64,000 nucleotides of DNA from Stenopsyche tienmushanensis. Taxonomy: Eukaryota; Arthropoda; Insecta; Trichoptera; Stenopsychidae. The translations under genes were made by a program, and so were the position numbers. Below are positions 48,570-58,997 of the stretch, in pieces (the first letter of the stretch is position 1; every line of letters begins with the position of its first letter). The notes beneath the pieces are model-generated. The model was given only the letters and a program-made list of their open reading frames with translations, ran no database searches and was not told the origin of the DNA. The stretch is taken from the NCBI GenBank assembly GCA_008973525.1, contig WACJ01000125.1, forward strand, positions 1,054,001-1,118,000, written 5' to 3'.

Positions 48570-49096
48570 AAAATTCAGGATTGTAATTTTTATCTAACAT
48601 AAATCGTACACCTCACTAAAACGACGAAAGCTACCAAATTTGAGATATTCTCACCGTAATCTAGGGGCAGTAACTGTCTAATCTATGTATACATATATAC
48701 AGTACATATATGTTTTTCGAATTGTTATATTAACCTTTCCCCACCGGTGATGTATTTACTACACCTCGACTCTAATAATGGGAATATCGATATAAAATAT
48801 AATAGATACGGGGTTCTGAAATTTTGTATTCCTCCGTAATATAATGGCGAATCACATCAAAGTATTATAGTATATAAGTATTCATCTGTAGCGACGAAAA
48901 TAAATAATTTGTCGGGAAATCGGGAATTTTGCGAGTTTTAGTCCGTGTCTTAGCAGAAAGGAATTTTATCAGTCATATTGATGGTGTTATACGAAAATAG
49001 AGGCTCACGCTGTCATCAACTCGAACTAGCATTTAAATATCTGATATCGATGCCTCCAATGAGTGTGGAGGCTGATCGTGCATTTTCAGTAGCAAG
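48570..49096 (+). mobile_element. hAT family C, older copy, interrupted by copy 2
   Basis: The reverse-complement relation to 49400-50080 (copy 2) runs from about CAGGATTGTAATTTTTATC at 48573 to the TSD at 49089-49096. On the plus strand its end encodes HQLELAFKYLISMPPMSVEA then DRAFSVAS, the hAT dimerisation segment, cut exactly at the GTAGCAAG duplication of copy 2. Its outer end is truncated. Confidence 0.8.
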
Positions 49097-50104
49097 TAGG
49101 GAATCCAATCCCGAGCCAAAATTTCGATCCCGGGATTTCGGGATTTCATTAGACAATCCCGGGACCAGTCCCGGGATCCCGGGATTGGGATTTTCAATAT
49201 TTTAAGAAATTACTTTGATGAATTTGATCAAAAATTACTGATAAGTCTATTTGTTCAATATAAAAAATCACTTGAAGGTCAAAGAATTTTATTTATTTAA
49301 GAAAAGATAAAAATACAATTCAAAAATAGATAAATAAAACACTAAAAAATTCAAATATTATTTTGAAAATATGCCCAAAGTAACATTAACATTAAACATT
49401 AGTGTTTCGTCATTTAGTCTGGATCTGATTTTGGAAGTCAGACAACTTACTGCTAAAAATGCACGCTCAGCTTCCACACTCGTTGGAGGTATCGTCATCA
49501 GATATTTAAATTCTAGTTCGAGTTGATGATCGCGTGAGCCCTCATTTTTGTATAACACCATCAATGTGACTGATAAAATTCTTTTCTGCTGAGACACGGA
49601 CTAAAAATCGCAAAATTCCCGATTTCCCAATTTCCCGACAAATTATTTATTTCCGTCGCTGCAGATGAATATTTATATATTATAATACTTTGATGTGATT
49701 TGTAATTATATTACGAAGGAATACAAAAATTCTGAACCCCGTATCTATTATATTTCATATCGATATTACCATTATTCGTCGAGGTGTAGTAAATACATCA
49801 CCGGTAGGGAAAAGTTATTATAACAATTTGAAAAACATACATGTACGCTATATATGTATACAAAGATTAGACAATTACTACTCCTATGCGTCGCCTAAGT
49901 TCGCCAATTAGTAATTACGCCACTCTTTTCAAGCGTCTAGATTTCGTCGGGAATGTCTCGATTTAGTAGCCTCCATCGTGTTGATGAGGTGTACGATTTC
50001 TGTTAGATAAAAATTTCAATCCCGGGATTTTCGGGATTACGTTTTCTAATCCCGGGATTCTTAAGTACCTAAAACTGTCCGGGATCCCGGGATTGGATTC
50101 CCTA
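49097..50104 (-). mobile_element. hAT family C, copy 2, exact 8-bp TSD
   Basis: Ends TAGGGAATCCAATCCCGAG and, on the minus strand, TAGGGAATCCAATCCCGGG, with GTAGCAAG on both sides (49089-49096 and 50105-50112). It is 1,008 bp. The internal minus-strand frame at about 49370-49600 keeps HQLELEFKYLMTIPPTSVEA, ERAF and LTSKIRSRLNDE of the transposase C-terminus. The rest of the transposase is missing. It lies inside an older copy of the same family, in opposite orientation. Confidence 0.92.
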
Positions 50105-50112
50105 GTAGCAAG

Positions 50113-50514
50113 TCATGAAAATGACATGAGATTGTTTTAATGCAATTACAACCACAGTATTAAAAATCGAGCTTTCCAAAGTTCCTCAAGATATAATTCA
50201 ACCGATTTAAAATGGAACATTTTTTCTTAATTTATATGTAATAATGAATTCAAAAGTATTATTAATTAATATAATATTTTAAATAAGTTACGATATCAGA
50301 TTTTATTGACGAATTTTGTTTGCATAGCCATGGTAGGAATACATATTTGAAATATTTTCGATATTTTCCATTCATTAAAACTAAAGTTATAAAACACAAT
50401 CGAAAAGCCATTAAAATCATGACCCGAGTAGGTCTTCCCGTTTTATTATTATTCGCTGCTCCAAACTATTAACTTGACTATTGCCAATCCATTTTATATG
50501 TTTTTTCATAGGGA
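50113..50514. other. intron after hAT copy 2, nothing recognised
   Basis: AT-rich. The older hAT copy's coding sequence does not continue beyond the duplication in any recognisable frame. Confidence 0.4.
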
Positions 50515-50612
50515 ATATGTGTTTTAAAAATGTGATCGCTGGCCTCAAATCCTGTAGATTTGAACCCAAGATTATTGAGTTACGAGTCCAACTATCTCGG
50601 GACTACCTACAG
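50515..50612 (-). repeat. tRNA-like SINE, copy 2
   Basis: On the minus strand it reads GTTGGACTCGTAACTCAATA, then ATCTTGGGTTCAAATC (B-box-like), then a tail with GCCAGCGATCACA matching the copy at 27361-27462 (GTTGCTGATCATA). Opposite orientation and a different intron from copy 1. Confidence 0.6.
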
Positions 50613-50852
50613 GTCAATCCTGTTTTCTTCCAAACTACTGGTGGACTCTTTTCTTTTGCTAAGTATAAAGTATTAACTCCTAAAAGAGTACTATTGCAGG
50701 GTCTGCGATCCACCTCCACTTGTTCAGAAAGAGCACTTTTGTATATTGAGCTCGGAGACAGACAGAGACAGAAAGAGAACGTAGCGCAGTTCGGGAGACA
50801 GAGACGGAGAGCTTCACCGCATGCATCGCATGATTGTATCCCAATCGTTAGC

Positions 50853-50960
50853 CCAAATTTATCGACTAATAATGATTTCGATTTCAAGTGTGTCATTTGT
50901 TTACGCAAAGAAATGACGAATATTTTATGCTATCGACAGTGTTTATTTATTTAACTACTT
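50853..50960. repeat. dispersed repeat D, copy 1
   Basis: Contains AAATTTATCGACTAATAATG and GCTATCGACAGTGTTTATTT. Shares order and sequence with the copies at 51008-51075 and 56352-56500. An open frame of 157 codons overlaps it at 50481-50954, but part of that frame is this repeat and part the SINE, so it is unlikely to be a gene. Confidence 0.65.
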
Positions 50961-51007
50961 GCATTGTTCAATTATCATTTATTTGTAAAGCAGGAGCAAA
51001 TGAATCG

Positions 51008-51075
51008 ATTTCTTGTGTGTTGTTTATGTAAAGAAATGAAGTGATCTTGTATGCTATTAACAGTGTTTATTTACA
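51008..51075. repeat. dispersed repeat D, copy 2
   Basis: Contains TTTATGTAAAGAAATGAA and GCTATTAACAGTGTTTATTT, aligned with the second half of copy 1. Only about 50 bp separate the two, so a tandem arrangement is likely. Confidence 0.6.
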
Positions 51076-52908
51076 ATTGACTGCCTCGAATTGAAGACTG
51101 TCTTACGCTGATAGGAGCTGACAGTCAAACATCGATGTAAAATTGTTCAAACAATGGTTTCAGCTCCTTATTTGGGGATAACGGTATGGATTATGTATTG
51201 AAGTATATTTGGCAAAAATAAAAATGAAGAGCCGTTAAGTGTTGTAAATAAGCAAATAATTTTTTATCCTGTTTTTGTAAATTTGTTTGTAACAAAAGTT
51301 TTATTTGTATAGAAAAATGTTGTTTGATATATCTGAGCGGTTGGATGAAGGAAGTTCAGGACAAGTGGCAGAATTTATTGTCGGTGGTCAGGACTCTCCG
51401 ATAGGAATATGTCAACTATCAAAGTTAGTTTGAGTAATATATAATTTTGAGGATTTATTATATTTTATATTTAAAATAATATTTCAATTGGATTTTTTAG
51501 CATTTGATATCGTGCCTCATGTATTTTTAGAAATTAATTACTATCGAATGTCGAATACTGTCAGTATACGTTTGTTTGATTGTGCGTATAAGGTTGGCAT
51601 TCTTCGAAGCTCTTCCCTTAATGTGTGTGCTTTCTAAATATATTCCTGAGCTAATAATGATCGATGGGAGATGGGTTTTGAAAAGGCCAATCTATAAGAT
51701 AGTGTACATAATTTGGGCAAAGTATGTGTGTGGATGGGTGGAGGTGGCTGTGTTTAATATGCCATACAGTGCATTTGGAGCAGTAGATAGGAAGGGCCAG
51801 AGCTGCTGCGTCAGAGGTCGGCCTACTACAAGGGAATGTCAAGTGGCGACGTAAATGCTTGGGGAGCCCTCCTGAGCCTCTAGGTTACTTTAAAATTGTG
51901 CTGGGCCAGCAGGTTAATGATATACGTTGTCGCTTTGTAGGGTTAACCTTCGACACGAACGATTCTTTTACGCAGCTAACCCTTAATTTTTGCAGAGGCA
52001 GGCTATAAAATACACTGGAACTTTATCGCACCCCTCGCCAGCCTTCTGATATCTATATCTATAGAGAAAAAATATGATACAAGCCGTCTTGGGACTTGCC
52101 GTCAAACATAACCCTCACTTTACTATCGTTTGTTACGTGTACGATCTTTACGACCGATTTGACGAACGTATAAGTTTTATTTGCTCTGGGGACGATCAGA
52201 TTCATGTGCCGATTAAGTCGTTAATTTAGTGTCGTTTGGACTATTGGCGGGCATCAAGTTTATTTTGTTCCCAATTCCATTTATAGACAATCGAATGTAT
52301 TTATTATTACAAGTTGCTGTATAGCTTATCTCTCTATCAACTTTAATAAAGACTTTTTCGATACATGAAAATATGATGATCGTCTTATATTTGAGCTCTA
52401 AATTTAGTCTTTAGCAAAATCATTACGAAGTTACAGCGAATTATTTAAAGCAAAGTGATCGGATGCTGTTCATATTAAATTTAGACTATTTTTATACAGA
52501 TTTGAATACAAATCCAGATTGTGGAAAAAATTATAATATTTCCGATTGATTTGATCATTTTACTATTTATAATTATTCAATGAGCTTACATTTCAACTTA
52601 ACCATATATGAAAGGCAATGGACAACCACTGTATTATAGGAGTTTTCATTCAGCAGTATGGTCTCTTATGAAGATTATCTACATCCAAGAACAGATATAG
52701 CAATTTAAGAAGTAGTATATATTTTATAGGCAATTGATTTACAAATTTCTTAAAATCAGCTAATTTAAAAACCATCTAAGAGAGGTTTTATCATATTTCA
52801 ATAATTTAGCCTCAAGATTGAAAGAAGGAAAAAAAGTTGGAGTTGATGTCTCATCACAATTCTAAAAATGTATAAATTTCAACCCAATTTAAAAATACAT
52901 CAATTTAA
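51076..52908. other. 5'-side intron, no gene recognised
   Basis: AT-rich, with a richer-GC patch at 51830-52060. No recognisable protein in any frame. Confidence 0.4.
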
Positions 52909-52979
52909 CCTGTTAAATGCCAACGACGCATCGGCGCGTCGCATTTTTACACGCTCATTACGCTCTGGTAGTTAAAAGG
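52909..52979. mobile_element. very short piggyBac-like MITE, 71 bp
   Basis: TTAA flanks both ends (52905-52908 and 52980-52983). Ends CCTGTTAAATGCCAACG and, on the minus strand, CCTTTTAACTACCAGAG agree at about 12 of 17 positions. The small core is CG-rich with GACGCATCGGCGCGTCGC. A TTAA-flanked inverted repeat of this type is consistent with piggyBac mobilisation. Confidence 0.55.
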
Positions 52980-53121
52980 TTAAATAAGTTAAGGGTTAGA
53001 GAAGATAATTAGGAAAGGGAAAATAAAATAAATAATATTTATACGCGTACAATAAATTTGTTAAGCTAATATTTTTTCATAAATCAAGTGTTCCCACAAG
53101 ATAAACATTATCTATTTGGTA

Positions 53122-54172
53122 AAGCGGAAAGAAATGTCATTTTTTTGTTATTTGGAGAAAATAATTATTTTAATGAAAGCTATACAATATTACTCAATTA
53201 AATAATTTCTATTGTTATTTATAATCGCCATCCACAGATAAGGCAGCTTTTTAATGCCTCTTTCGTGAAATTCGGGCGGTTTTACACTAAAGTAAGAAAC
53301 CAAATGATTTTTCACTTGTTCCACAGAAGTGATTTTTTTTTCGCGAAGCGAATTGTGTTCAGTATAGCTCTGCTGTGACAATTTGGCCAGATTTTATTAA
53401 TTTGTAGTGAATTATGCCAAAAAAATCCCACCAAACACACAGGAGGACTTTTTTCAAGGATAATGACAGTCGAGGGGTAGAAACAGGTACTTGATTTGAA
53501 GAAAGCCACTGTTTTTTCCTTCTCGGACTGTTGTAGAGGACTCACTTCTCATCCCCAGGAACGATCCTTTTTAAAAATGGATCGGTTTCATACCTGGACA
53601 ATAGCGATGAACAAATGATTATCGGTTGTTCCAAGACCATTGATAACAATTCGCGCGGTACCCAAAATTCCTCTCTATAATTTTTCCCGAGTCTTTTCAA
53701 ATGGTATTTTACTGTCGACCAGGAACAACCGATGTCTAGCGATAATTACTTTATTGTTTTTCGAGGATCAGATTCTACCAGAGAATTTAATGCGTCATCA
53801 TCGATTATTGGAGGTCGTCCTGATTTTGGTTTATTTTTCAAATCTCTGTCGCTACTTTTGAATTTTTTGGACCATATATGGCATTTTCGAATATGCAATA
53901 TGTTGCCATATGTATCACAGATGCTCTGGGTAGCTTTTTTTTACTTTTAATCCTTTATCGAATAAAAACAGTAAACAAGATCGCATATGGGTCTCATCGG
54001 TTTCTGGCTTGGACATTTTCACTAGAGCTAAAAAAATATAAAAATATTTGAAAAAGTAAGACAAATAACAAAGCTTCAAAATGACACCAACCTTGACGTA
54101 TTCACTCGACAGCAACCCGAGGCAAACTGACGGCAAAGACGCAATAAAAAAAAATGACATTTCTTTCCGCTT
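53122..54172 (-). mobile_element. mariner element D with TIRs and TA sites
   Basis: The ends AAGCGGAAAGAAATGTCATT (left) and the same on the minus strand (right) are essentially identical over 20-plus bases. TA lies at 53120-53121 and 54173-54174. At 1,051 bp it is slightly short of full length. Near-perfect TIRs suggest it is younger than the other mariners here. Confidence 0.92.
53190..54016 (-). pseudogene. mariner transposase pseudogene (element D)
   Basis: Start ATG at 54014-54016: MSKPETDETHMRSCLLFLFD, typical of mariner N-termini. Further on, in shifting frames: GRPPIIDDDALNSLVESDPR, then SWSTVKYHLKRLGK. The C-terminal end holds VKNHLVSYFSVKPPEFHERG, IKKLPYLWMAIINNNRNY and LIE with stop at 53190-53192. 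At about 275 codons it is roughly 70 short of a full transposase, and the region with the catalytic Asp motifs is damaged. Frame changes make it non-functional. Confidence 0.85.
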
Positions 54173-56351
54173 TATCTAATATTTAGTTTATTATTAATAA
54201 GTTTTACAGAAATTTCAGATTTTAGAGAAACAATTACATTTCCAATAAATAGCTTAAATTATGGCACTAATTTCCAGAAATATTTCTTATTAAAAATATA
54301 CATTATATATATAAATACTATTATAATACATAAATATGTATCCAAAGTTTTTTTAAAATATATTTATATATCTGGATGTATAATCAAAAGTTCATATAAA
54401 TAGAAGCCAAAATTGGAATTTATATGAAAATAAACGTATCCACAAGCATTTCAAATTTAAGTCTATTGATTGAAGAAAATCTCTTGTTCTATTTTGAAGG
54501 TACTAATTATTCTTGGTAGCATAATAATACACATTGCCAAGAAAATTACATTTATGATCCTTTATATGTTAATGTGCTCAGTCAATACATGTGAATTCTT
54601 TGGGTTAGGTGAACATATATTTGAATACTAAGAAGCTTTAAAATATGTATAGAAATATTTATAATTTTGCATTTTATTGATTTATACAAGCTTTTTGGTT
54701 AAGAATTCATATAGTAAATTAATTCTGGACTCTTCAATCAATGTGTGTCCCAAATTCCTCATTCTAAAAATGTAAATACTGAGAAGAATAATATATAATT
54801 TAGATAGGTTATAAGTGATTAGATTTTAATAATGATAACTTCAACTGACTCATAGATCTAATATAAATATGTATAAGAGACAATAGATAATCACTACATG
54901 AAAGCCCTTTATTCTTAAAAAAAATCTTCTATGAAGATCGCTTATATCCTATACTTAATACATTTAACTATTAGGTGAAGCAAATAATATTATTTTTAAC
55001 ACATCAAATAATACAAGGAAGAGCTTTGAAGACAATGGAAATTGAATTGTAATTGAATGTTAATTAAACATCTAGGAAAAATAAGTTTTTTCTTTTTATC
55101 TTGAGCGTATTAAAACTTTTCTGTTAATAGTTTAAAAGAAATTACAACAATTTAGTAGACCGTTTAGTTTTGTTTTTAAATTGAAGCAAGTTTCCAACGC
55201 AAATTGTTTTCTCCAGAGGTTTTAAACATGAAAAAAATCGCAACCTGCTCAAAAATTATTGCTACACTTTAATCCAAGAATCTCTAATAAATATGTATGT
55301 CGTTTGATAGAATTTTTAGATATTTCGGTTGAAATTTGAGGGCGCAAGTTGCCGTCGCATATTGCTTTTAAGCTTTTGCTCTCATTATTTTAGAAAAGAA
55401 CTTCCCCTTCATAACTAAGGTGAGCTGAACTTAACTTTTAGCATAAAGTTATTTTTAAGCAGTGTTCCCGGGTCGTATTATGATGATACATTTTTTACAT
55501 ATTTTGCTTAGCGGTATAGTCAAGGAAACTTCTATATTAAGTTTCAAGTTAAAAAATCATGCAAATATTATTCCCTTGTATACAAAATACTAAAGACACA
55601 CGCCACTCGCTTATATCGCTGCATGAATAATAAATGAGCCCGAACAGACATATTTCAATATAAATGTTTAAGCAATGATATGATGATTAGTTTATATGTT
55701 TGTTTAATTTTTATCAATGAAATTAAAATCGTATGCCAATGCAAAATTATAATATTTTATTTTTAATTATGAAATTATTTTTTTGCGATATTAATTTGCT
55801 CCACTGTTTCCGTGCATTTTTATAATACTAAGGGATGCGAGGGAGGCTCTTGAGGCTCCAGAAACAATGTGACCAGACCGAGTAGGGACCAAAGAGCTTT
55901 ATGCTCTGACACGTTTACAGGAACCACCTGCCACGTGAAGGACTCGAGCTTTGTATAAGAAAGAGCTTTTGCAATCGTTGTTGAGTGTCTTTTTTATTTT
56001 TTGATCACATCCGCCAAGCTATTTTGATATTATAATTTTTTAATCGTATAAGTGATGCTTTTAGAGCCATTTTACTGAGCTCAAACATTATTCTTAATTC
56101 AATCCTAGCATTGCACGGTTATATCGTTCTAAAAAATATGATGTAAATTTAAAAAATACATAATTTTAATTAAATATAGCATTTATTAAAAAATCTTCAT
56201 TCAGCATCACTAGCACTTATAAATCTACGAGTAACAATTTCATTCCTTTTCAAAATGAATAAAATTATGCAATTCTTTAATATTTAAAAACTCTATAATA
56301 CGTGGGTGTCTATTTTAACCCCTCAAAGAGGTAAGACACAATGTTGTGTCC
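54173..56351. other. 5'-side intron, nothing recognised
   Basis: AT-rich. The patch 55830-55970 is richer in GC, with several GAG/CTC and AGAGCTTT blocks, and does not resemble a gene. Confidence 0.4.
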
Positions 56352-56500
56352 AAATTCCAAATTTATCGACAAATAATGATGTGTGATTAATATAATGAAT
56401 TGTTTTTAAGTATATATTTTAAGTATTTTTTTTATGTTTACTTGAAGAAATGACCGAATATTGTGTGCTATTGACAGTGTTTATTAATTTAAATACAACC
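56352..56500. repeat. dispersed repeat D, copy 3
   Basis: Contains AAATTTATCGACAAATAATG and GCTATTGACAGTGTTTATTA in the same order as copy 1, with an AT-rich expansion between the blocks. Same orientation as copies 1 and 2. Confidence 0.6.
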
Positions 56501-57064
56501 TTTATACACGCTGCGACAGTTATGATAGATAAGTGGATTTGTACAACGATAAGTACAAGCAAATATAGCATCTAAGTAAATGATAATTTTAAATTGGTTC
56601 ACTACTGAACACTTTTCAATTCAATTCAATATTATTACCATTTTCTAATAAAGAAATAATCAAATTATAAACAAATTATAAAGAAACATTTAAAAACAGT
56701 TCACTGTATGATTCAATAAAAACGAAGATGCACTAGATTAAAATCAAGAAAAGTTTGAATCAAAATTTACTTAAAACCGGTTTTTTGAATGTTTTAATAT
56801 TTTTTTAACATATTTTTTAAATGTATTTAACAAATATAAGTCGTAAAAGAGAGTGAGGCTTGATATTATTATTTATTAAAAAGAAATACAAATAGTTAAA
56901 TTTGATTAGCATGTCGACATGAAAAAAGGTTGAATAACTCTGTTAAAAATTCTAAACAATAATTAGTATCATACAATATATACTTTTTATAAAGATTTCT
57001 ATAAAACGGTAATTGGACTTGCTTACTACGATGGCCCACAGAAATAAAAACGCACGCTTACATA
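56501..57064. other. intron, nothing recognised
   Basis: AT-rich, low complexity. Confidence 0.4.
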
Positions 57065-57774
57065 CGAGGCATGTTCATAAAGTAAGTGTACTGTGACCAT
57101 AACGGGCTGTTTTTTTTTTAATATGGTTAGCAATACGAGTGGTAGAGAAAGATCTCCTGACAAAGTGAGCATCGTAGATACATTTAAGTATGTAAACTCA
57201 TGTTATAGTGTCAAGTTGCGGAAAAGATGTCGGTAAAAAATCCCACCAAGTGCGAGCGGGTCAATAATGCAAAAAAGCAAAATAATTCTGGCCTCTGTAT
57301 TTTGGAACCGAAAAGCCATAAATACACAACGACATTGTGAGATCAAAAAAACTCAAAACGAGCATTCAAAACAAAAATAAGGGAAAGATGACGAGCGTTT
57401 GCGTTTGTTGCACGATAACGCCCGTCCTCACATGGCCATCAAGATGCTCTTGGACTCATTTGGTTTGGATGTATTGAACCACCAACTATATTTTACAGAG
57501 TCGGCACCTTCAGCTTGTCATCTTTTCATTTCCTTGAAGAAATAAATTTTCAACCGACGAGCAGGTGTAAAAAGAGGTTCTGAAGAGGGGAAGGAGCTGT
57601 TCGAGGAGGGCATAAAGAGGCCTGTGTCACGGCTCACCACATGTATTGAACGAGATGATGATTATGTGGGAAAGTTGTCAATAAGTATATCAATAATATC
57701 TTGTATTTTTTTCAAATACACTTTTTCTAAAAAAAATATAAATATTAGTACACTTACTTTTTGAATATTGTTCG
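57065..57774 (+). mobile_element. mariner element B, copy 3 (TIRs and TA sites)
   Basis: The left end CGAGGCATGTTCATAAAGTA and the right end, on the minus strand, CGAACAATATTCAAAAAGTA are flanked by TA (57063-57064 and 57775-57776). The body holds HDNARPHMAIKMLLDSF (catalytic Asp kept), but the following SPSDYH-type third Asp is lost (SAPSACHLF). The ending VSRLTTCIERDDDYVGK is preserved. It lacks the N-terminal half and also the segment around DKKWV present in copies 1 and 2. Confidence 0.87.
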
Positions 57775-58980
57775 TATTTTAGTTAATATTTATAAAATAT
57801 TATTTACTTTAGTAGTTAATCAAAATTAATAAATCCATTTAAAACACCGTTTTGATATGAACTTTAAAATGGCAGTGGGCAGACAAAGTAATTACATTGA
57901 GCGAAAACTTCAAATGATCGATAAAACAACTAAAAAGTGCGGAATTCAAAGGAAGTGGTAGTTTAAAATACGCCTTATTACAAATACCATCATATACAGA
58001 GCTAAAAAAAGCTTTTACATAATGTTAATTGGGCCTTTTATAGAAGCCCAAAAATAGGGCGAACGAAAAAAAAACAACCCAAAAAAAGATTTTTATTAAT
58101 TAATCCAAAATTCGAATAAAAATTTCATTATATTTTTATTTGACAGTACAAGCATTTTGATCGCTCAACGACTGTGATCCAATATTCACAGAGCAAATTT
58201 GCTTTCGTTCTGAAATGCTCATTATTTACATTCTTACTTCATCATTAATTATTCCTCTTTGGAGCTTCGCGAAACGGTGGCTAAATGTGCTGACTTTTAA
58301 CGCCATATTTACAGATCATTATGAGTTAAAGGGCCTTGAGATGGTCTAACCATAGATGCTTTAGATTTCAAGAAAAAGTTGCTGCTTTCCAAAAATTGCG
58401 TATTTTAAATAACATATTTTTATTATATAAATTACTGAATCATTATGAGTGAATTTGTATCGCAAGCTGTGTTAATAAGCCTGGCTTATTAAACCCTAAG
58501 CACAAGATATTTAATGAAGCGGTCGAGTAGTAATATAAATATATAATTAAATATTTTAAAACATATTATAAAATGTTCAAATCTATCAAAAATCTTCATG
58601 AAAATGAACACAATGTAAAAATTTCCTAAATGAAAAAGATACGTATCCACACAGTCACATTCGTTTTTGTTAGGTATGTATACTATAACCATGCATTGGG
58701 ATTCAACAAATTTGGGTGGTATACGTATTAATATTTCCAATCTATTGTCGATGATATTTTTACCAAAAGGAAGAGAAACAATAAAGCACCATTTAATACA
58801 ATTAAAACCCTCCCCTAACTTGAGTCATTTGGGTTTAGTCCAAATAAAGACGTAATTTCCGAGCAGTCGTTTAGACAAATAACAGTAATAAACATCGGTT
58901 ACGATATCACGCGTCAGAACGATCATGTTGGTTATTGGTGATTAACGATCCTCTTTCATTAACGTAAAATAACTTGGAGC

Positions 58981-58997
58981 CCAGTTTATCAAACTGG
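58981..58997. repeat. short perfect palindromic hairpin
   Basis: CCAGTTT (58981-58987) and AAACTGG (58991-58997) are perfect complements around a 3-base loop. It sits in the middle of the 58860-59170 richer-GC island, so a binding-site role is possible but unproven. Confidence 0.5.

Noticed and set aside
50481..50954. 157-codon plus-strand open frame, the longest non-transposon frame here apart from the reverse transcriptase region
   Set aside because: It runs antisense through a tRNA-like SINE and into dispersed repeat D, so it is a composite chance frame.
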